From assembly GCA_903907995.1 (NCBI GenBank), contig CAIVQH010000041.1, positions 310,001-374,000 of the forward strand: 64,000 bases of DNA, in the 5' to 3' direction. Shown one piece after another: positions 25,057-33,480 of this stretch. A program made the translations under genes and the position numbers. The first letter of the stretch is position 1, and each line of letters opens with the position of its first letter. The notes beneath the pieces were generated by a model. That model was not told where the DNA came from. It worked only from the letters and a program-made list of their open reading frames with translations, and did not search any database. This stretch comes from an uncultured Verrucomicrobiota bacterium (GTDB lineage Bacteria; Verrucomicrobiota; Verrucomicrobiia; Limisphaerales; UBA9464).

Positions 25057-27176
25057 GCCGATTTCGCCCAAGCAACCTCCTCGGTATGGGCCGATGGATC
25101 CCCCTGTTGCTGTGGGCTGGCCTCGCTGCCGGACTCACCCGTGCCGACTTCTATGTCGCTCCCGCCGGCTCCGACGCCAACGCCGGCACCAAGGCCAGCC
25201 CCTTCGCCACCCTGGAACGCGCGCGCGAGGCGGTCCGGTCGCTTAAGCAAACCGGCCAGCTCCCCCAGAACGGTCTGACCGTGTGGCTACGCCAGGGTGA
25301 TTTCGTCCGCACCAACGCCCTCGAACTCACCGAGGCCGACTCCGGCACCGGGAAAGCGCCGATCCTCTGGCAGGCGTATGGCGAAGAGCGTGTGCGGTTG
25401 GTCGGCGGGCGTGTGCTCACCGGTTTTCAGCCGGTGGCCGATGCCGCCGTGCTCGCCCGGCTCGACCCGGCCGCCCGCGATCACGTGCTGCAGCTCAACC
25501 TGCGTGCGCTGGGCATCACCGACTTCGGCGAGATGATGTCCCGCGGTTTCAACCGGCCCACGGCGCCGGCGCATTGCGAACTTTTCTTCGGCGGACGCCC
25601 CATGACGCTGGCGCGCTGGCCGGACGAGGGAACTTGGGCGAAAATTGCCGGTTTCCCCGCCGGCAAGGGCAAGGACGACGACCATGGCGGCGTGATCGGT
25701 GGACTGACCAACGGCTATTTCTACGCAGGCGACCGGCCCCGCCGCTGGCAAGACACCAGCGACCTGTGGGCGCATGGTTTCTGGGCGTATGATTGGGCGA
25801 ACTCCTACGAGAAGGTCGCCGCCATCGATCTCGATCAGCACCTCGTCAAGACCGCGCGACCTTTTGGCCACTATGGTTTCCGCACCGGCCAGCGCTTCTA
25901 TTTCCTCAACGTGCTGGAGGAGCTGGACCAGCCCGGCGAGTGGTTTCTGGATCGCAAATCAGGCATTCTCTACTTCTGGCCGCCCGGTCCGGTCACCTCG
26001 TCCGAGACCCTGCTCTCCCTCCTCCGACAGCCGATTTTCAAACTGACCCGGGCCAGCCACATCACCATCCAAGGACTCGTCCTCGAAGCCACCCGTGGCA
26101 GCGCCGTCGAGATCAGTGGCGGTACGGGCAACCGTCTTGTCGGCTGCCTCCTGCGGAATCTGGGCAATCTGGGCGTGGTCATCAACGGCGGCAAAGACCA
26201 CGGTGTGGCAGGCTGCGACATTCTCGACACCGGCGATGGCGGCGTCTCGCTGAACGGCGGCGATCGGCAGACTCTCACTCCGGCGGGACATTTCGTGGAG
26301 AACTGCCACTTCCAGCGCCAAGCCCGCTGGTCGAAGTGCTATGCCCCGGCGATTGAGATGACCGGCGTCGGCCTGCGCGCCTCGCACAATCTCATCCATG
26401 ACCATCCTCACGCCGGGATCATCTTCTGGGGAAATGACGTCCTGATCGATTTCAACGACATTCACCATATCGCGCTGGAGACAGGCGATGTCGGCGCCAT
26501 CTATACCGGGCGCGATTACTCGTTTCGCGGGAACCGGATCCGGAACAACTTCATCCATGAGACCGGCGGCGTGGGCATGGGTTCGATGGGGGTTTACATG
26601 GACGACTGCGTGAGCGGCACGGAGGTCTTTGGCAACATTTTCCAAAAGGTGCATCTGGCGATGTTCATCGGCGGCGGACGCGACCATCACGTGGAGACCA
26701 ATCTCTTCGTGGACTGCGAGCCGGCGGTGCAGGCGGACGGCCGCGGCCTCGACCGGGCCCCCGTGTGGCATGACATGGTGGATGGCTACATGCGGCAGAA
26801 GCTCGCCGCCGTGCCGGCCGCGCTCTACCGCGAACGGTACCCGGCCATCCGGTCGCTCGACGCCCATTACGGCGCGCCCGGAAGTCCGGCCATCACGGGT
26901 GCCGCTTTCAAGGGCGTGCCGCCGGAAGGCAACGTCATTGCGCACAATGTCTGCGTCGGCAACTGGCTCAACATCACCTGGAACGCGAAGCCGGAGCTGT
27001 TCGATGTGCGTGACAACTTCGTGTCCACGGACCCGATGCAGGTCGCACCGGCGGCGGATGGCTTCCGGCTGCCCAAAGATTCGCCCGCTTGGAAACTGGG
27101 GTTTCAGCCCATTCCGTTAGACCAGATCGGCCTGCGTGCCGATGCCACCCGTCAGCGCCTCGCCCACCTCCAATGA
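25053..27176 (+). CDS. Secreted right-handed parallel beta-helix protein
   Basis: 707 residues with a signal peptide (WIPLLLWAGLAAGLTRA). The mature protein opens DFYVAPAGSDANAGTKASPF, the standard start of DUF1565/parallel beta-helix proteins that act on or bind polysaccharides. Repeated strand-turn units occur at about 330-560 (HITIQGLVLEATRGSAVEI, NRLVGCLLRNLGNLGVVI, NLIHDHPHAGIIFWGNDVLI). A predicted carbohydrate lyase or binding role at the surface is inference; no catalytic site is sure. The start ATG 25053 overlaps the transporter stop by ATGA. Confidence 0.8.
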   Translation: MSRFRPSNLLGMGRWIPLLLWAGLAAGLTRADFYVAPAGSDANAGTKASPFATLERAREAVRSLKQTGQLPQNGLTVWLRQGDFVRTNALELTEADSGTGKAPILWQAYGEERVRLVGGRVLTGFQPVADAAVLARLDPAARDHVLQLNLRALGITDFGEMMSRGFNRPTAPAHCELFFGGRPMTLARWPDEGTWAKIAGFPAGKGKDDDHGGVIGGLTNGYFYAGDRPRRWQDTSDLWAHGFWAYDWANSYEKVAAIDLDQHLVKTARPFGHYGFRTGQRFYFLNVLEELDQPGEWFLDRKSGILYFWPPGPVTSSETLLSLLRQPIFKLTRASHITIQGLVLEATRGSAVEISGGTGNRLVGCLLRNLGNLGVVINGGKDHGVAGCDILDTGDGGVSLNGGDRQTLTPAGHFVENCHFQRQARWSKCYAPAIEMTGVGLRASHNLIHDHPHAGIIFWGNDVLIDFNDIHHIALETGDVGAIYTGRDYSFRGNRIRNNFIHETGGVGMGSMGVYMDDCVSGTEVFGNIFQKVHLAMFIGGGRDHHVETNLFVDCEPAVQADGRGLDRAPVWHDMVDGYMRQKLAAVPAALYRERYPAIRSLDAHYGAPGSPAITGAAFKGVPPEGNVIAHNVCVGNWLNITWNAKPELFDVRDNFVSTDPMQVAPAADGFRLPKDSPAWKLGFQPIPLDQIGLRADATRQRLAHLQ

Positions 27177-27739
27177 CCGCTACCGCCCAGCCTCATTCGC
27201 AGATCCAGCCGCTCGACGAATTCTACGCCCGCAAAGGCCGGGCACCGATGGAATTTGCACCTGTCGCCGCCGCCGAGATGCCGGAGCCCTACCGCACGCT
27301 GCTGGTGCATGAACGCGACATGACGCGCACGCTGGAACAGTTCCACGCCGGAGTGATCCACCTGCGGGTGCTGTCGAGCTACCACGAGGCCGACGCCTAC
27401 TGGCGTGAATCCGTGCTGGAACTCGACGGTTCCAACCGCGCGGTGGAATACGGCGCCATCAAGATCCATCTGGACCGGTTTCCCGAACCCTGGCGCACGC
27501 TGATCCTGGAGGAACGCCGCCCGCTCGGCGGCATCCTGAACGCCAGCGGCATCCGCTACACCAGCCGGCCCACGGCCCATCTCCGGTTCACCCCGGACGA
27601 GTTCATGACCCGCGCGTTGCATCTGAAGGACGGCACATTACTGTACGGTCGTCAAAACGCCCTGCGGGATGACTCCGGCCATGTTTTGGCCGAAATCATT
27701 GAAATCCTGCCGCCGGTCCCGGTGGCGGCCAACCGTTGA
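27173..27739 (+). CDS. Chorismate-lyase-like (DUF98/UbiC fold) protein
   Basis: 188 residues. The pattern RTLLVHERDMTRTLEQFHAG, YWRESVLELDGSNRAVEYGA, LILEERRPLGGILNASGI and ARALHLKDGT-like segments resembles the DUF98/chorismate pyruvate-lyase group (Rv2949c-like), including the conserved E-R-P-L-G near the middle. Relatives turn chorismate into 4-hydroxybenzoate. The start ATG 27173 overlaps the previous stop (ATGA). It sits directly before a halogenase-like flavoprotein, hinting that 4-hydroxybenzoate or a relative is the substrate of that enzyme. Confidence 0.65.
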   Translation: MTATAQPHSQIQPLDEFYARKGRAPMEFAPVAAAEMPEPYRTLLVHERDMTRTLEQFHAGVIHLRVLSSYHEADAYWRESVLELDGSNRAVEYGAIKIHLDRFPEPWRTLILEERRPLGGILNASGIRYTSRPTAHLRFTPDEFMTRALHLKDGTLLYGRQNALRDDSGHVLAEIIEILPPVPVAANR

Positions 27740-27747
27740 ACACAACC

Positions 27748-29022
27748 ATGACTGAACATTTCGACGCCATTGTCATCGGGGGCGGCCCTGCCGGCTGCGC
27801 CACGGCCTCCATTCTCGCCCAGCACGGTCACAACGTGGTCGTGCTCGAGCGCGAAAAATTCCCGCGGTATCACATTGGCGAGTCGCTCATCCCGTTCACC
27901 TACCCCGCCCTGGAGAAGCTCGGATTGGTGCCGCTGATGAAGGACTCCTGCTTCATCAAGAAATATTCGGTGCAGTTCGTTTCCCCGTCCGGTCGCGCCT
28001 CGCAGCCGTTTTATTTCTACAACCGCTACGACCGAGAGACCATCGCGCAGACTTGGCAGGTGCTGCGGAGCGAGTTCGACCAGATCCTCATGGACAACGC
28101 CCGCTCGAAGGGCGCGCAGGTGCGCGAGGAGGTCGAGGTTCTGGAAGTGCAGAAAGAAGGGGATCGCTTTGTCGGCGTGCGCGCGAAGGACAAGGATGGC
28201 AAGATCACCGAATACCGCGCGCCCATCACGGTGGACGCCAGCGGCCGGCAAGCGATCGCCTCCGTCCAGAATGGTTGGCGACGGGGCGACCCGAAGCTGA
28301 ACAAGGTCGCGGTGTGGACCTACTACAAGGGCGCCAAGCGCGACGAGGGCGTTGATGGCGGAGCCACCACCGTGGCATTTGTGCCCGACAAGGGCTGGTT
28401 CTGGTACATTCCCCAGCACAACGACTTCATCAGCGTCGGCGTGGTGGCCGAAGCGAAATACCTCACCCGCGACGGCGTGAAAGATCCGCAGGCGATCTTC
28501 GAGCGCGAGATCAAGCAGAACAAGTGGATCGAGGAGCATCTCGCCTGCGGAAAGAGCAATGGCGAGTACCGCATCACCGGCGAATACACCTTCCGCTCCC
28601 AATACTGTGCGGCGGACGGACTGGTGATGGTCGGCGACGCCTTCGGCTTCCTGGACCCCGTGTTCTCCTCCGGCCTGATGCTCGCCCTGAAGAGCGGCGT
28701 GCTGGCGGGCGAGACGATCCATGAGGCGCTCCTGGAGAAGGACTTCTCGGCGGCCAAGTTCACCGAGTACGGCCGGGTGATGAGCGAGGGCATCGAAAAC
28801 ATGCGCAAGCTCGTGTACGCCTTCTACGATCCGAAGATCAGTTTCCGCACCATGGTGGACCGGTATCCCGAAACGCACGGAATGCTCACCGACTGCCTTT
28901 CGGGGGACGTGAACAAGGACTATTCCGGCCTTCATCGCGCCAGCAGCGACTGGACCACCGTGCCCGACGACCTGCCCTACGGCATGCCCCTGCCCAGCCG
29001 GGAAGCAGCCGCCACCGCCTGA
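27748..29022 (+). CDS. Halogenase-like FAD-dependent oxidoreductase
   Basis: 424 residues. GGGPAG at 11-16 is the FAD-binding loop; YHIGESLIPF follows as in the PHBH/halogenase group. The motif WFWYIP at 217-222 fits the WxWxIP signature of flavin-dependent halogenases, and FIKKY around K71 is near where phenolic halogenases place their catalytic lysine. GDAFGFLDPVFSSGLM is the second FAD segment. It could be a halogenase or a related hydroxylase/reductase; the motif alone does not decide. ATG 27748 is chosen over the TTG at 27736 that overlaps the previous stop. Confidence 0.75.
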   Translation: MTEHFDAIVIGGGPAGCATASILAQHGHNVVVLEREKFPRYHIGESLIPFTYPALEKLGLVPLMKDSCFIKKYSVQFVSPSGRASQPFYFYNRYDRETIAQTWQVLRSEFDQILMDNARSKGAQVREEVEVLEVQKEGDRFVGVRAKDKDGKITEYRAPITVDASGRQAIASVQNGWRRGDPKLNKVAVWTYYKGAKRDEGVDGGATTVAFVPDKGWFWYIPQHNDFISVGVVAEAKYLTRDGVKDPQAIFEREIKQNKWIEEHLACGKSNGEYRITGEYTFRSQYCAADGLVMVGDAFGFLDPVFSSGLMLALKSGVLAGETIHEALLEKDFSAAKFTEYGRVMSEGIENMRKLVYAFYDPKISFRTMVDRYPETHGMLTDCLSGDVNKDYSGLHRASSDWTTVPDDLPYGMPLPSREAAATA

Positions 29023-29037
29023 TCCATCAAGGAGAGC

Positions 29038-30339
29038 GTGAATCTCATCCAGATCACTCCCGGGGCCGGCGGCATGTATTGCGGCAACTGCTTCCGCGAC
29101 AATGCGCTCGTCGCCGCGCTGCGCCGGCAGGGACACGACACCCTCATGGTGCCGTTGTACCTGCCGATGACGCTGGACGAGACCAGTACCGTCGCCCAGA
29201 CGCCGACCTTTTTCGGCGGGATCAACGTCTTTCTCGACCAGAAATCCGCCCTTTACCGGGGCGCGCCGAGCTGGTTGCGGCAACTGCTGGATTCCCCGGC
29301 CCTGCTGAAATGGGCCGCTGGTAAAACGGCCAAAACCAGGCCGGACGACGTGGGCGAACTCACGGTCTCAATGCTCCAGGGGGAGCAGGGCAACCAGGCC
29401 CGGGACCTGGAGGAGATGGTCTCGTGGCTGAAGCAGCTGCCGCGCATCGACGCCGTATATCTTTCAAATGCTCTCCTGGCCGGATTTGCGCGCCAGCTGA
29501 AGGAGGCGCTGGGCACCAAGGTGATCTGCTTTCTGCAAAGCGAGGAATCCTTCCTAGATTCGCTTCCGGATCCCTGGCGGGCGCAGGCCTGGGCCGCCCT
29601 CAAGGCCCGGGCGGCCGACCTGGATCTGTGGATCTCACCGAGCCGGTACTTTGCCGACCGCATGATCGAGCGGCTGGGCTTGTCTCCTGAACGCCTCCAG
29701 GTGGTGCCCAATGGCATCAGCTTGGAAGGCTACGACTCCCTGCCCCGACGGAAAGCCACGCAGCCGGGCGAACCGGTCACACTCGGTTTTTTCGCCCGCA
29801 TGTGTCCGGAGAAGGGCTTGGACACGGTCGTGGATGCCTTCATCCGGCTGCGCCAGGGCAAGCGACTGCCCCACCTCCGGCTCAAGATCGGTGGCGGCTG
29901 CGGTCCCAGCGACGAGAAATTTGTAGCCGTGCTGCGACAGAAGCTGGCGGCCGCAGGCCTGCTGGACGAGGTGAGTTTCCACCCCAACGTTTCCCGCGAG
30001 GAAAAGGTCGCCTTCTACGCCAGTTGCGATGTGCTCTCCGTGCCGGCGAAGATGAGCGAGTCCTTCGGGCTCTACGTCATCGAGTCGATGGCGGCGGCCA
30101 CCCCGCTCGTCCAGCCGGATGCGATCACCTATCCCGAACTGATTGCCGCGACCGGTGGCGGCGTCCTGTGCGGCCCCAATACCGCCGAAGCGCTCGCGAC
30201 CACGTTGGCGCCGCTGCTGTTGGACCCCGCCCGCCTGCGCGCGCTGGGTGACGCGGGACGGGAAGCCGTTTTCAGCCGCTACACCGACGAAGTGATGGCC
30301 GGGGAGATCGCCAACGTGACCCGCCGCCTGCTTCCGTGA
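29038..30339 (+). CDS. Group 1 / GT4-like glycosyltransferase
   Basis: 433 residues with a GT-B layout. The N-terminus MNLIQITPGAGGMYCGNCFRDN is the donor-side loop; the C-terminal domain has VTLGFFARMCPEKGLDTVVDAF and SESFGLYVIESMAAATPLVQ, the usual E-x7-E GT4 nucleotide-sugar site. GTG 29038 is preceded by AAGGAG, a good Shine-Dalgarno site. It lies 15 bp after the halogenase-like gene, so it probably glycosylates the product of that pathway or a lipid. Confidence 0.85.
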   Translation: MNLIQITPGAGGMYCGNCFRDNALVAALRRQGHDTLMVPLYLPMTLDETSTVAQTPTFFGGINVFLDQKSALYRGAPSWLRQLLDSPALLKWAAGKTAKTRPDDVGELTVSMLQGEQGNQARDLEEMVSWLKQLPRIDAVYLSNALLAGFARQLKEALGTKVICFLQSEESFLDSLPDPWRAQAWAALKARAADLDLWISPSRYFADRMIERLGLSPERLQVVPNGISLEGYDSLPRRKATQPGEPVTLGFFARMCPEKGLDTVVDAFIRLRQGKRLPHLRLKIGGGCGPSDEKFVAVLRQKLAAAGLLDEVSFHPNVSREEKVAFYASCDVLSVPAKMSESFGLYVIESMAAATPLVQPDAITYPELIAATGGGVLCGPNTAEALATTLAPLLLDPARLRALGDAGREAVFSRYTDEVMAGEIANVTRRLLP

Positions 30340-30378
30340 CAAGCGGACGGCCTTCCTTCAGCCTCGGGTTGCCACGCC

Positions 30379-30834
30379 ATGCCCTACGAGTTCAAAGCCA
30401 CCCGCCGCGTCGAGTTCAGCGACACCGATCTGGCCGGCATCGTCCATTTCTCCAACTTCTTCCGGTACATCGAGACCGTGGAGCACGCTTTCTGGCGCTC
30501 GCTCGGCGGCTCGGTGGTGATGACGCAGTTCGAGCAGCCGATCGGACTGCCAAGGGTCCATGCCTCCTGCGACTACAAGCGCCCGCTGCACTTCGAGGAC
30601 ATCGTCGAAATGCACCTGCTGGTGACGGAGAAAAAGACCCGCAGCCTCAGCTACCAGATCCGGTTTCGCCGGATCGAACCCGGTCCGGTCGAGGAAGTTG
30701 CCGTCGGCAGGCTGACCGTGGTGTGCGCCAGCAAAGGCCCTGATGGCAAGCTGCAGGCCGTGCCATTTCCGCCCGAACTGGCGGCCAAAATCGAGGTCGC
30801 ACCCCCGGAACTGCTGGCTCCCGAGCGGAGCTGA
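30379..30834 (+). CDS. 4HBT hotdog-fold thioesterase
   Basis: 151 residues. RVEFSDTDLAGIVHFSNFFRYIE is the 4-hydroxybenzoyl-CoA thioesterase-type active region (D15-T-D17 and H23). The fold continues with CDYKRPLHFEDIVEMHLLV. It should release an acid from an acyl-CoA or carrier-protein thioester in the cytoplasm. Last gene of the chorismate-lyase/halogenase/glycosyltransferase run, 39 bp after the glycosyltransferase; a YbgC-type housekeeping role is the alternative. Confidence 0.85.
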   Translation: MPYEFKATRRVEFSDTDLAGIVHFSNFFRYIETVEHAFWRSLGGSVVMTQFEQPIGLPRVHASCDYKRPLHFEDIVEMHLLVTEKKTRSLSYQIRFRRIEPGPVEEVAVGRLTVVCASKGPDGKLQAVPFPPELAAKIEVAPPELLAPERS

Positions 30835-30924
30835 ACTCCGGGGCATGACGTGGATCGCGCTCAGAAATCGGTCCGCCCTGTGTCCGATCGGGCAACCGGC
30901 GTGAAAATTCTGCGGGAAAAGCCT

Positions 30925-30952
30925 TTGACACTCGCCGGCAGTTTCCTAACGT
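30925..30952 (+). promoter_or_regulatory. Promoter of the tRNA-Ala gene
   Basis: TTGACA (30925-30930) and TAACGT (30947-30952) are separated by 16 bases, and the tRNA begins 20 bases after the -10. The -35 is perfect; the -10 matches TATAAT at four of six positions. Confidence 0.6.
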
Positions 30953-30971
30953 CGCGCCCGCTTTTGGATTT

Positions 30972-31047
30972 GGGGTCGTAGCTCAGTTGGTAGAGCACCA
31001 CAATGGCATTGTGGGGGTCAGGGGTTCGAATCCCCTCGGCTCCACCA
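30972..31047 (+). tRNA. tRNA-Ala, anticodon GGC
   Basis: 76 bases including an encoded CCA. The acceptor stem pairs GGGGTCG with CGGCTCC; the D arm is GCTC...GAGC, the anticodon stem CCACA/TGTGG with loop ATGGCAT (anticodon GGC), and the T arm AGGGG-TTCGAAT-CCCCT. Its final six bases (CCACCA) are also the first six of the left 121-bp inverted repeat, and its 3' half overlaps, antisense, the last codons of the serine recombinase. Confidence 0.95.
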
Positions 31048-32541
31048 GATCGAAAGTTGGTCGGAACCGCTCGCCGCGCATGACGCGGCGATGTTCGTTT
31101 CAGCCAATGAATTCCACGGTTTTGTGAAGGTAACGGTGAGGGATTGAGCGCGTAAAAGGCGGTTCGAACCTACCTTTTGGAGAAATGACTTCATTTCTAA
31201 CCCGTCCCCTTCAAAAACCAGTCTTTCAGCCTGATTTGCCTCCAGAATCCAGTTTCGCATGGGTTCTAACCTTTGGCTCCGGCTCTTCGCCAAGACGGCA
31301 ATCTGTCCCTCCAACTCGACCTTTCGCGGAACGAGTGGATTCTTCATTTCCCGGAACTCGGGCAGGTCAAGCGAACCGTCCGCGAAGGCGTTGTTGAGCC
31401 GGTCCAGCTTCGCCTTGAGCGCGTCCTGTTCGCCCTTGAGGCGTGCCAACTTCTGCTGCCTGGTATCGGTGGCTTCGGATTCCCAAGTTTCAATCCGGGC
31501 AAGGAAACGCTCCTTCCAAATCTCGGGCAGGATGACGAGCGCCACGTTACGCCGAATCTCTTCCGCCATACGTTCCTCGCGGACGAAGCCGCGTTCCTCG
31601 CACTGCTGCACCTTGCTCTTGCGGGTGCAATGGTAGTAGTGGAAGCGGAGGCCGCTCTTCTTGACGTGCCGCTCGGCGGTCACGGCAAAGCCACAGCAAC
31701 CACAGGTGGCAAAATGGCGGAAGAGAAAGCCCTTGTCGCGCCGGCTCTGACGCGGCCTGCCGACCGCCACCAGTGCTCGCTGGATGTCGTCGTAGGTCTG
31801 TTTCGTAATCATCGGCACATGCGCCCCTTGGTGAAGCTCCCCCTTGTGCTGGAAGACGCCGTAGTAAAATGGATTGCGGAGCATTTTGCCGATGGTCGAG
31901 AGCACAGGCGGCCGTTGTGAGCGGTAGCCGACGAGTCCCGCCGCCGCCAGTTCCCGGCGAAAGGCGGTCAATGAATACCTTCCGGTCGCGAAGCATTCCA
32001 AGAGGCGCTTCACCTTCGGGAAGTTTTCGGGATGCGCTTCGATGGTACGCAAGCGCGGCTCGTTGAAGTAACCGAGCGGAGCCTTGCTCGGGGCAATACC
32101 CCGGCGAAGCTTCTCGCGGATGCCGCTGCGAATGTTGGCGGCAAGGTCGCGAACATACTGGTTCGCCATGCCCAACTCGACGGCAATTGTGAGCACGTTA
32201 TCGGTCGGCAGATACACCCGGTCGGAGGTGCGGATTTCCTGGATCACACCGCGCTGAAGCAGGCCGATGATCCGGCCGCCGTCGTCGAAGTTGCGGGCGA
32301 GCCGGTCCAGTTTCCATGTTAAGATGGCGTTGGCTTCGCCCGCCTCGATGCGCCGGAGCATGTCGTTGAAAATCTCGCGCCCCGACTCCTTGGCGCTTTT
32401 GCTTTCGGTGAACGTGCGGACAACCTGCAACCCATGCTCCGCCGCCAGCCCGTCGAGTTCGGAGAGCTGACGTTCAATGGAGAGCATCTGGCGATCCTCG
32501 TCCTCGCTCGACTTGCGACCATAATTGAAGTGTTTAAGCAT
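31018..32541 (-). CDS. Large serine recombinase
   Basis: 507 residues from ATG 32541 (MLKHFNYGRKSSEDEDRQML). The resolvase domain has YGRKSS with the expected nucleophile serine (S11) and ILTWKLDRLARN; the recombinase domain follows (APLGYF..., MLRNPFYYGVFQHKGE), then a zinc ribbon with four cysteines (CGCC...C...C) and a coiled coil (LARLKGEQDALKAKLDRLNN). The last 40 residues are encoded by the left inverted repeat and the final seven (SRGDSNP) by the antisense of tRNA-Ala, where the stop lies. Probably acts on the flanking 121-bp repeats or on an attachment site in them. Confidence 0.9.
   Translation of the reverse strand: MLKHFNYGRKSSEDEDRQMLSIERQLSELDGLAAEHGLQVVRTFTESKSAKESGREIFNDMLRRIEAGEANAILTWKLDRLARNFDDGGRIIGLLQRGVIQEIRTSDRVYLPTDNVLTIAVELGMANQYVRDLAANIRSGIREKLRRGIAPSKAPLGYFNEPRLRTIEAHPENFPKVKRLLECFATGRYSLTAFRRELAAAGLVGYRSQRPPVLSTIGKMLRNPFYYGVFQHKGELHQGAHVPMITKQTYDDIQRALVAVGRPRQSRRDKGFLFRHFATCGCCGFAVTAERHVKKSGLRFHYYHCTRKSKVQQCEERGFVREERMAEEIRRNVALVILPEIWKERFLARIETWESEATDTRQQKLARLKGEQDALKAKLDRLNNAFADGSLDLPEFREMKNPLVPRKVELEGQIAVLAKSRSQRLEPMRNWILEANQAERLVFEGDGLEMKSFLQKVGSNRLLRAQSLTVTFTKPWNSLAETNIAASCAASGSDQLSIWWSRGDSNP
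31042..31162 (+). repeat. 121-bp inverted repeat, left copy
   Basis: Reverse complement of 33073-33193 with no mismatch when compared base by base. It begins CCACCAGATC and ends TAAAAGGCGG. It contains the last 40 repeat-encoded codons of the recombinase and overlaps the CCA end of the tRNA. A possible inner palindrome GCCGCGCATGACGCGGC is present. Confidence 0.95.
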
Positions 32542-32583
32542 GGACAAATCGTATCATATACCATAAGTAATTGCGAGAATAAA
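32542..32583. promoter_or_regulatory. Divergent promoter region of the recombinase element
   Basis: 42 AT-rich bases between the two start codons, in contrast to the GC-rich surroundings. On the plus strand TGGACA overlaps the recombinase start and TAAGTA lies 17 bases on; on the minus strand TATGAT is a good -10. Because the two promoters overlap, the genes are likely to be controlled together, perhaps by the HTH protein. Confidence 0.4.
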
Positions 32584-32994
32584 ATGAAGCAAACTAAGCC
32601 AGAAAAACTCGGCGAAAGCACGCTGCACCGATTGCGGGGCGATTCGCCGACAGAGCGTCTTTTGCATCGCCTCCATGCGGTCGCGCTCGTGCTGCATGGG
32701 CTTTCGGCCAGCGAAGTGGCGCGGGCGTTTGGCGACTCGCCCCGCGCAGTAGCTTATTGGGCCAAGCGCTTCCTGGAGCAAGGTATGGAAGGTCTGCATG
32801 AGGAGGCCCGTTCCGGGCGTCCACCCAAGCTCAATCCGACTCAAATGAAACATCTGCAAGGATTCCTCGAACAATCCGCAGCCGGATCGAAAGCGGCCCA
32901 AGCCCGCGCTCTCTCGGGCTTCATAAAGGCGCGCTTCCAAATCGAAATGTCCGTCTTTCAGTGCGCGCGAATTCTCGCGCGACTCAAGCCATGA
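32584..32994 (+). CDS. HTH protein resembling the N-terminus of IS630-type transposases
   Basis: 136 residues from ATG 32584 (MKQTKPEKLGESTLHRL). A helix-turn-helix is visible in LVLHGLSASEVARAFGDSPRAVAYWAKRF, followed by GMEGLHEEARSGRPPKLNP, the linker typical of IS630/Tc1-type transposase DNA-binding halves, and a second winged-helix-like part. There is no DDE catalytic domain. It is divergent from the recombinase inside the element, so it may be a regulator or directionality factor, or a domesticated transposase fragment. Confidence 0.75.
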   Translation: MKQTKPEKLGESTLHRLRGDSPTERLLHRLHAVALVLHGLSASEVARAFGDSPRAVAYWAKRFLEQGMEGLHEEARSGRPPKLNPTQMKHLQGFLEQSAAGSKAAQARALSGFIKARFQIEMSVFQCARILARLKP

Positions 32995-33072
32995 GGCGGT
33001 TTTCCTCGTTAACCGGTATGTGTCCCCCGGCTCGAAGCTGCTTGTGCCAGCCGAGACAGCACTGATGCTGTC

Positions 33073-33193
33073 CCGCCTTTTACGCGCTCAATCCCTCACC
33101 GTTACCTTCACAAAACCGTGGAATTCATTGGCTGAAACGAACATCGCCGCGTCATGCGCGGCGAGCGGTTCCGACCAACTTTCGATCTGGTGG
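33073..33193 (-). repeat. 121-bp inverted repeat, right copy
   Basis: Perfect reverse complement of 31042-31162. In this orientation it encodes the same 40 residues as the recombinase C-terminus (starting RLLRAQSLTVTF), then continues in frame into CLLAEVRAFFEESPS and a stop at 33241. That frame has no start region of its own, so it is not listed as a gene. Confidence 0.95.
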
Positions 33194-33254
33194 TGCTTAT
33201 TGGCCGAAGTTCGGGCCTTTTTCGAGGAAAGTCCGTCGTGAGAGGGGTTCCATA

Positions 33255-33280
33255 CCCCCTTCCACACCACTGGAAGGGGG
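33255..33280. repeat. Perfect 10-bp hairpin
   Basis: CCCCCTTCCA and TGGAAGGGGG pair around a 6-base loop. There is no T run, so it is not a standard terminator. It lies 62 bp outside the right inverted repeat. Confidence 0.55.
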
Positions 33281-33480
33281 GCCGGTTCAAAAACCGCCTG
33301 CCTAGCAAAGACTTTTGCACGAATTGGCGCGGTGGCGCATCCCCGAATTCGGTCGGTTTTTCCCCTCACGGGGCGGCACTTCGTTTGGGCTGCGCGCGGC
33401 GTGAGGCCGTGCTCGCCAAAAACCTCCCTCGTCGCTCACGCGACCCACGGGTTCACCCACCGACGAATTTGAATCTTTCT

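Larger units (their letters stand above)
31042..33193. mobile_element. Invertible or integrative element with its own serine recombinase
   Basis: A 2.15-kb unit delimited by perfect 121-bp inverted repeats (31042-31162 and 33073-33193). It carries a large serine recombinase (minus) and a small HTH protein (plus) with divergent starts 42 bp apart. The left repeat abuts tRNA-Ala(GGC). No direct repeat of the tRNA 3' end was found at the far side, so it does not look like a classic tRNA-targeted island; inverted repeats around a recombinase gene are more like an inverton. Both readings are inference. Confidence 0.7.

Noticed and set aside
27652-29283. 543-residue open frame antisense to the halogenase-like gene
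   Set aside because: Shadow frame; the sense strand has FAD motifs and start/stop coupling.
33020-33241. 73-residue open frame over the right inverted repeat
   Set aside because: It shares 40 residues with the recombinase C-terminus only because of the repeat; it has no own start signals.
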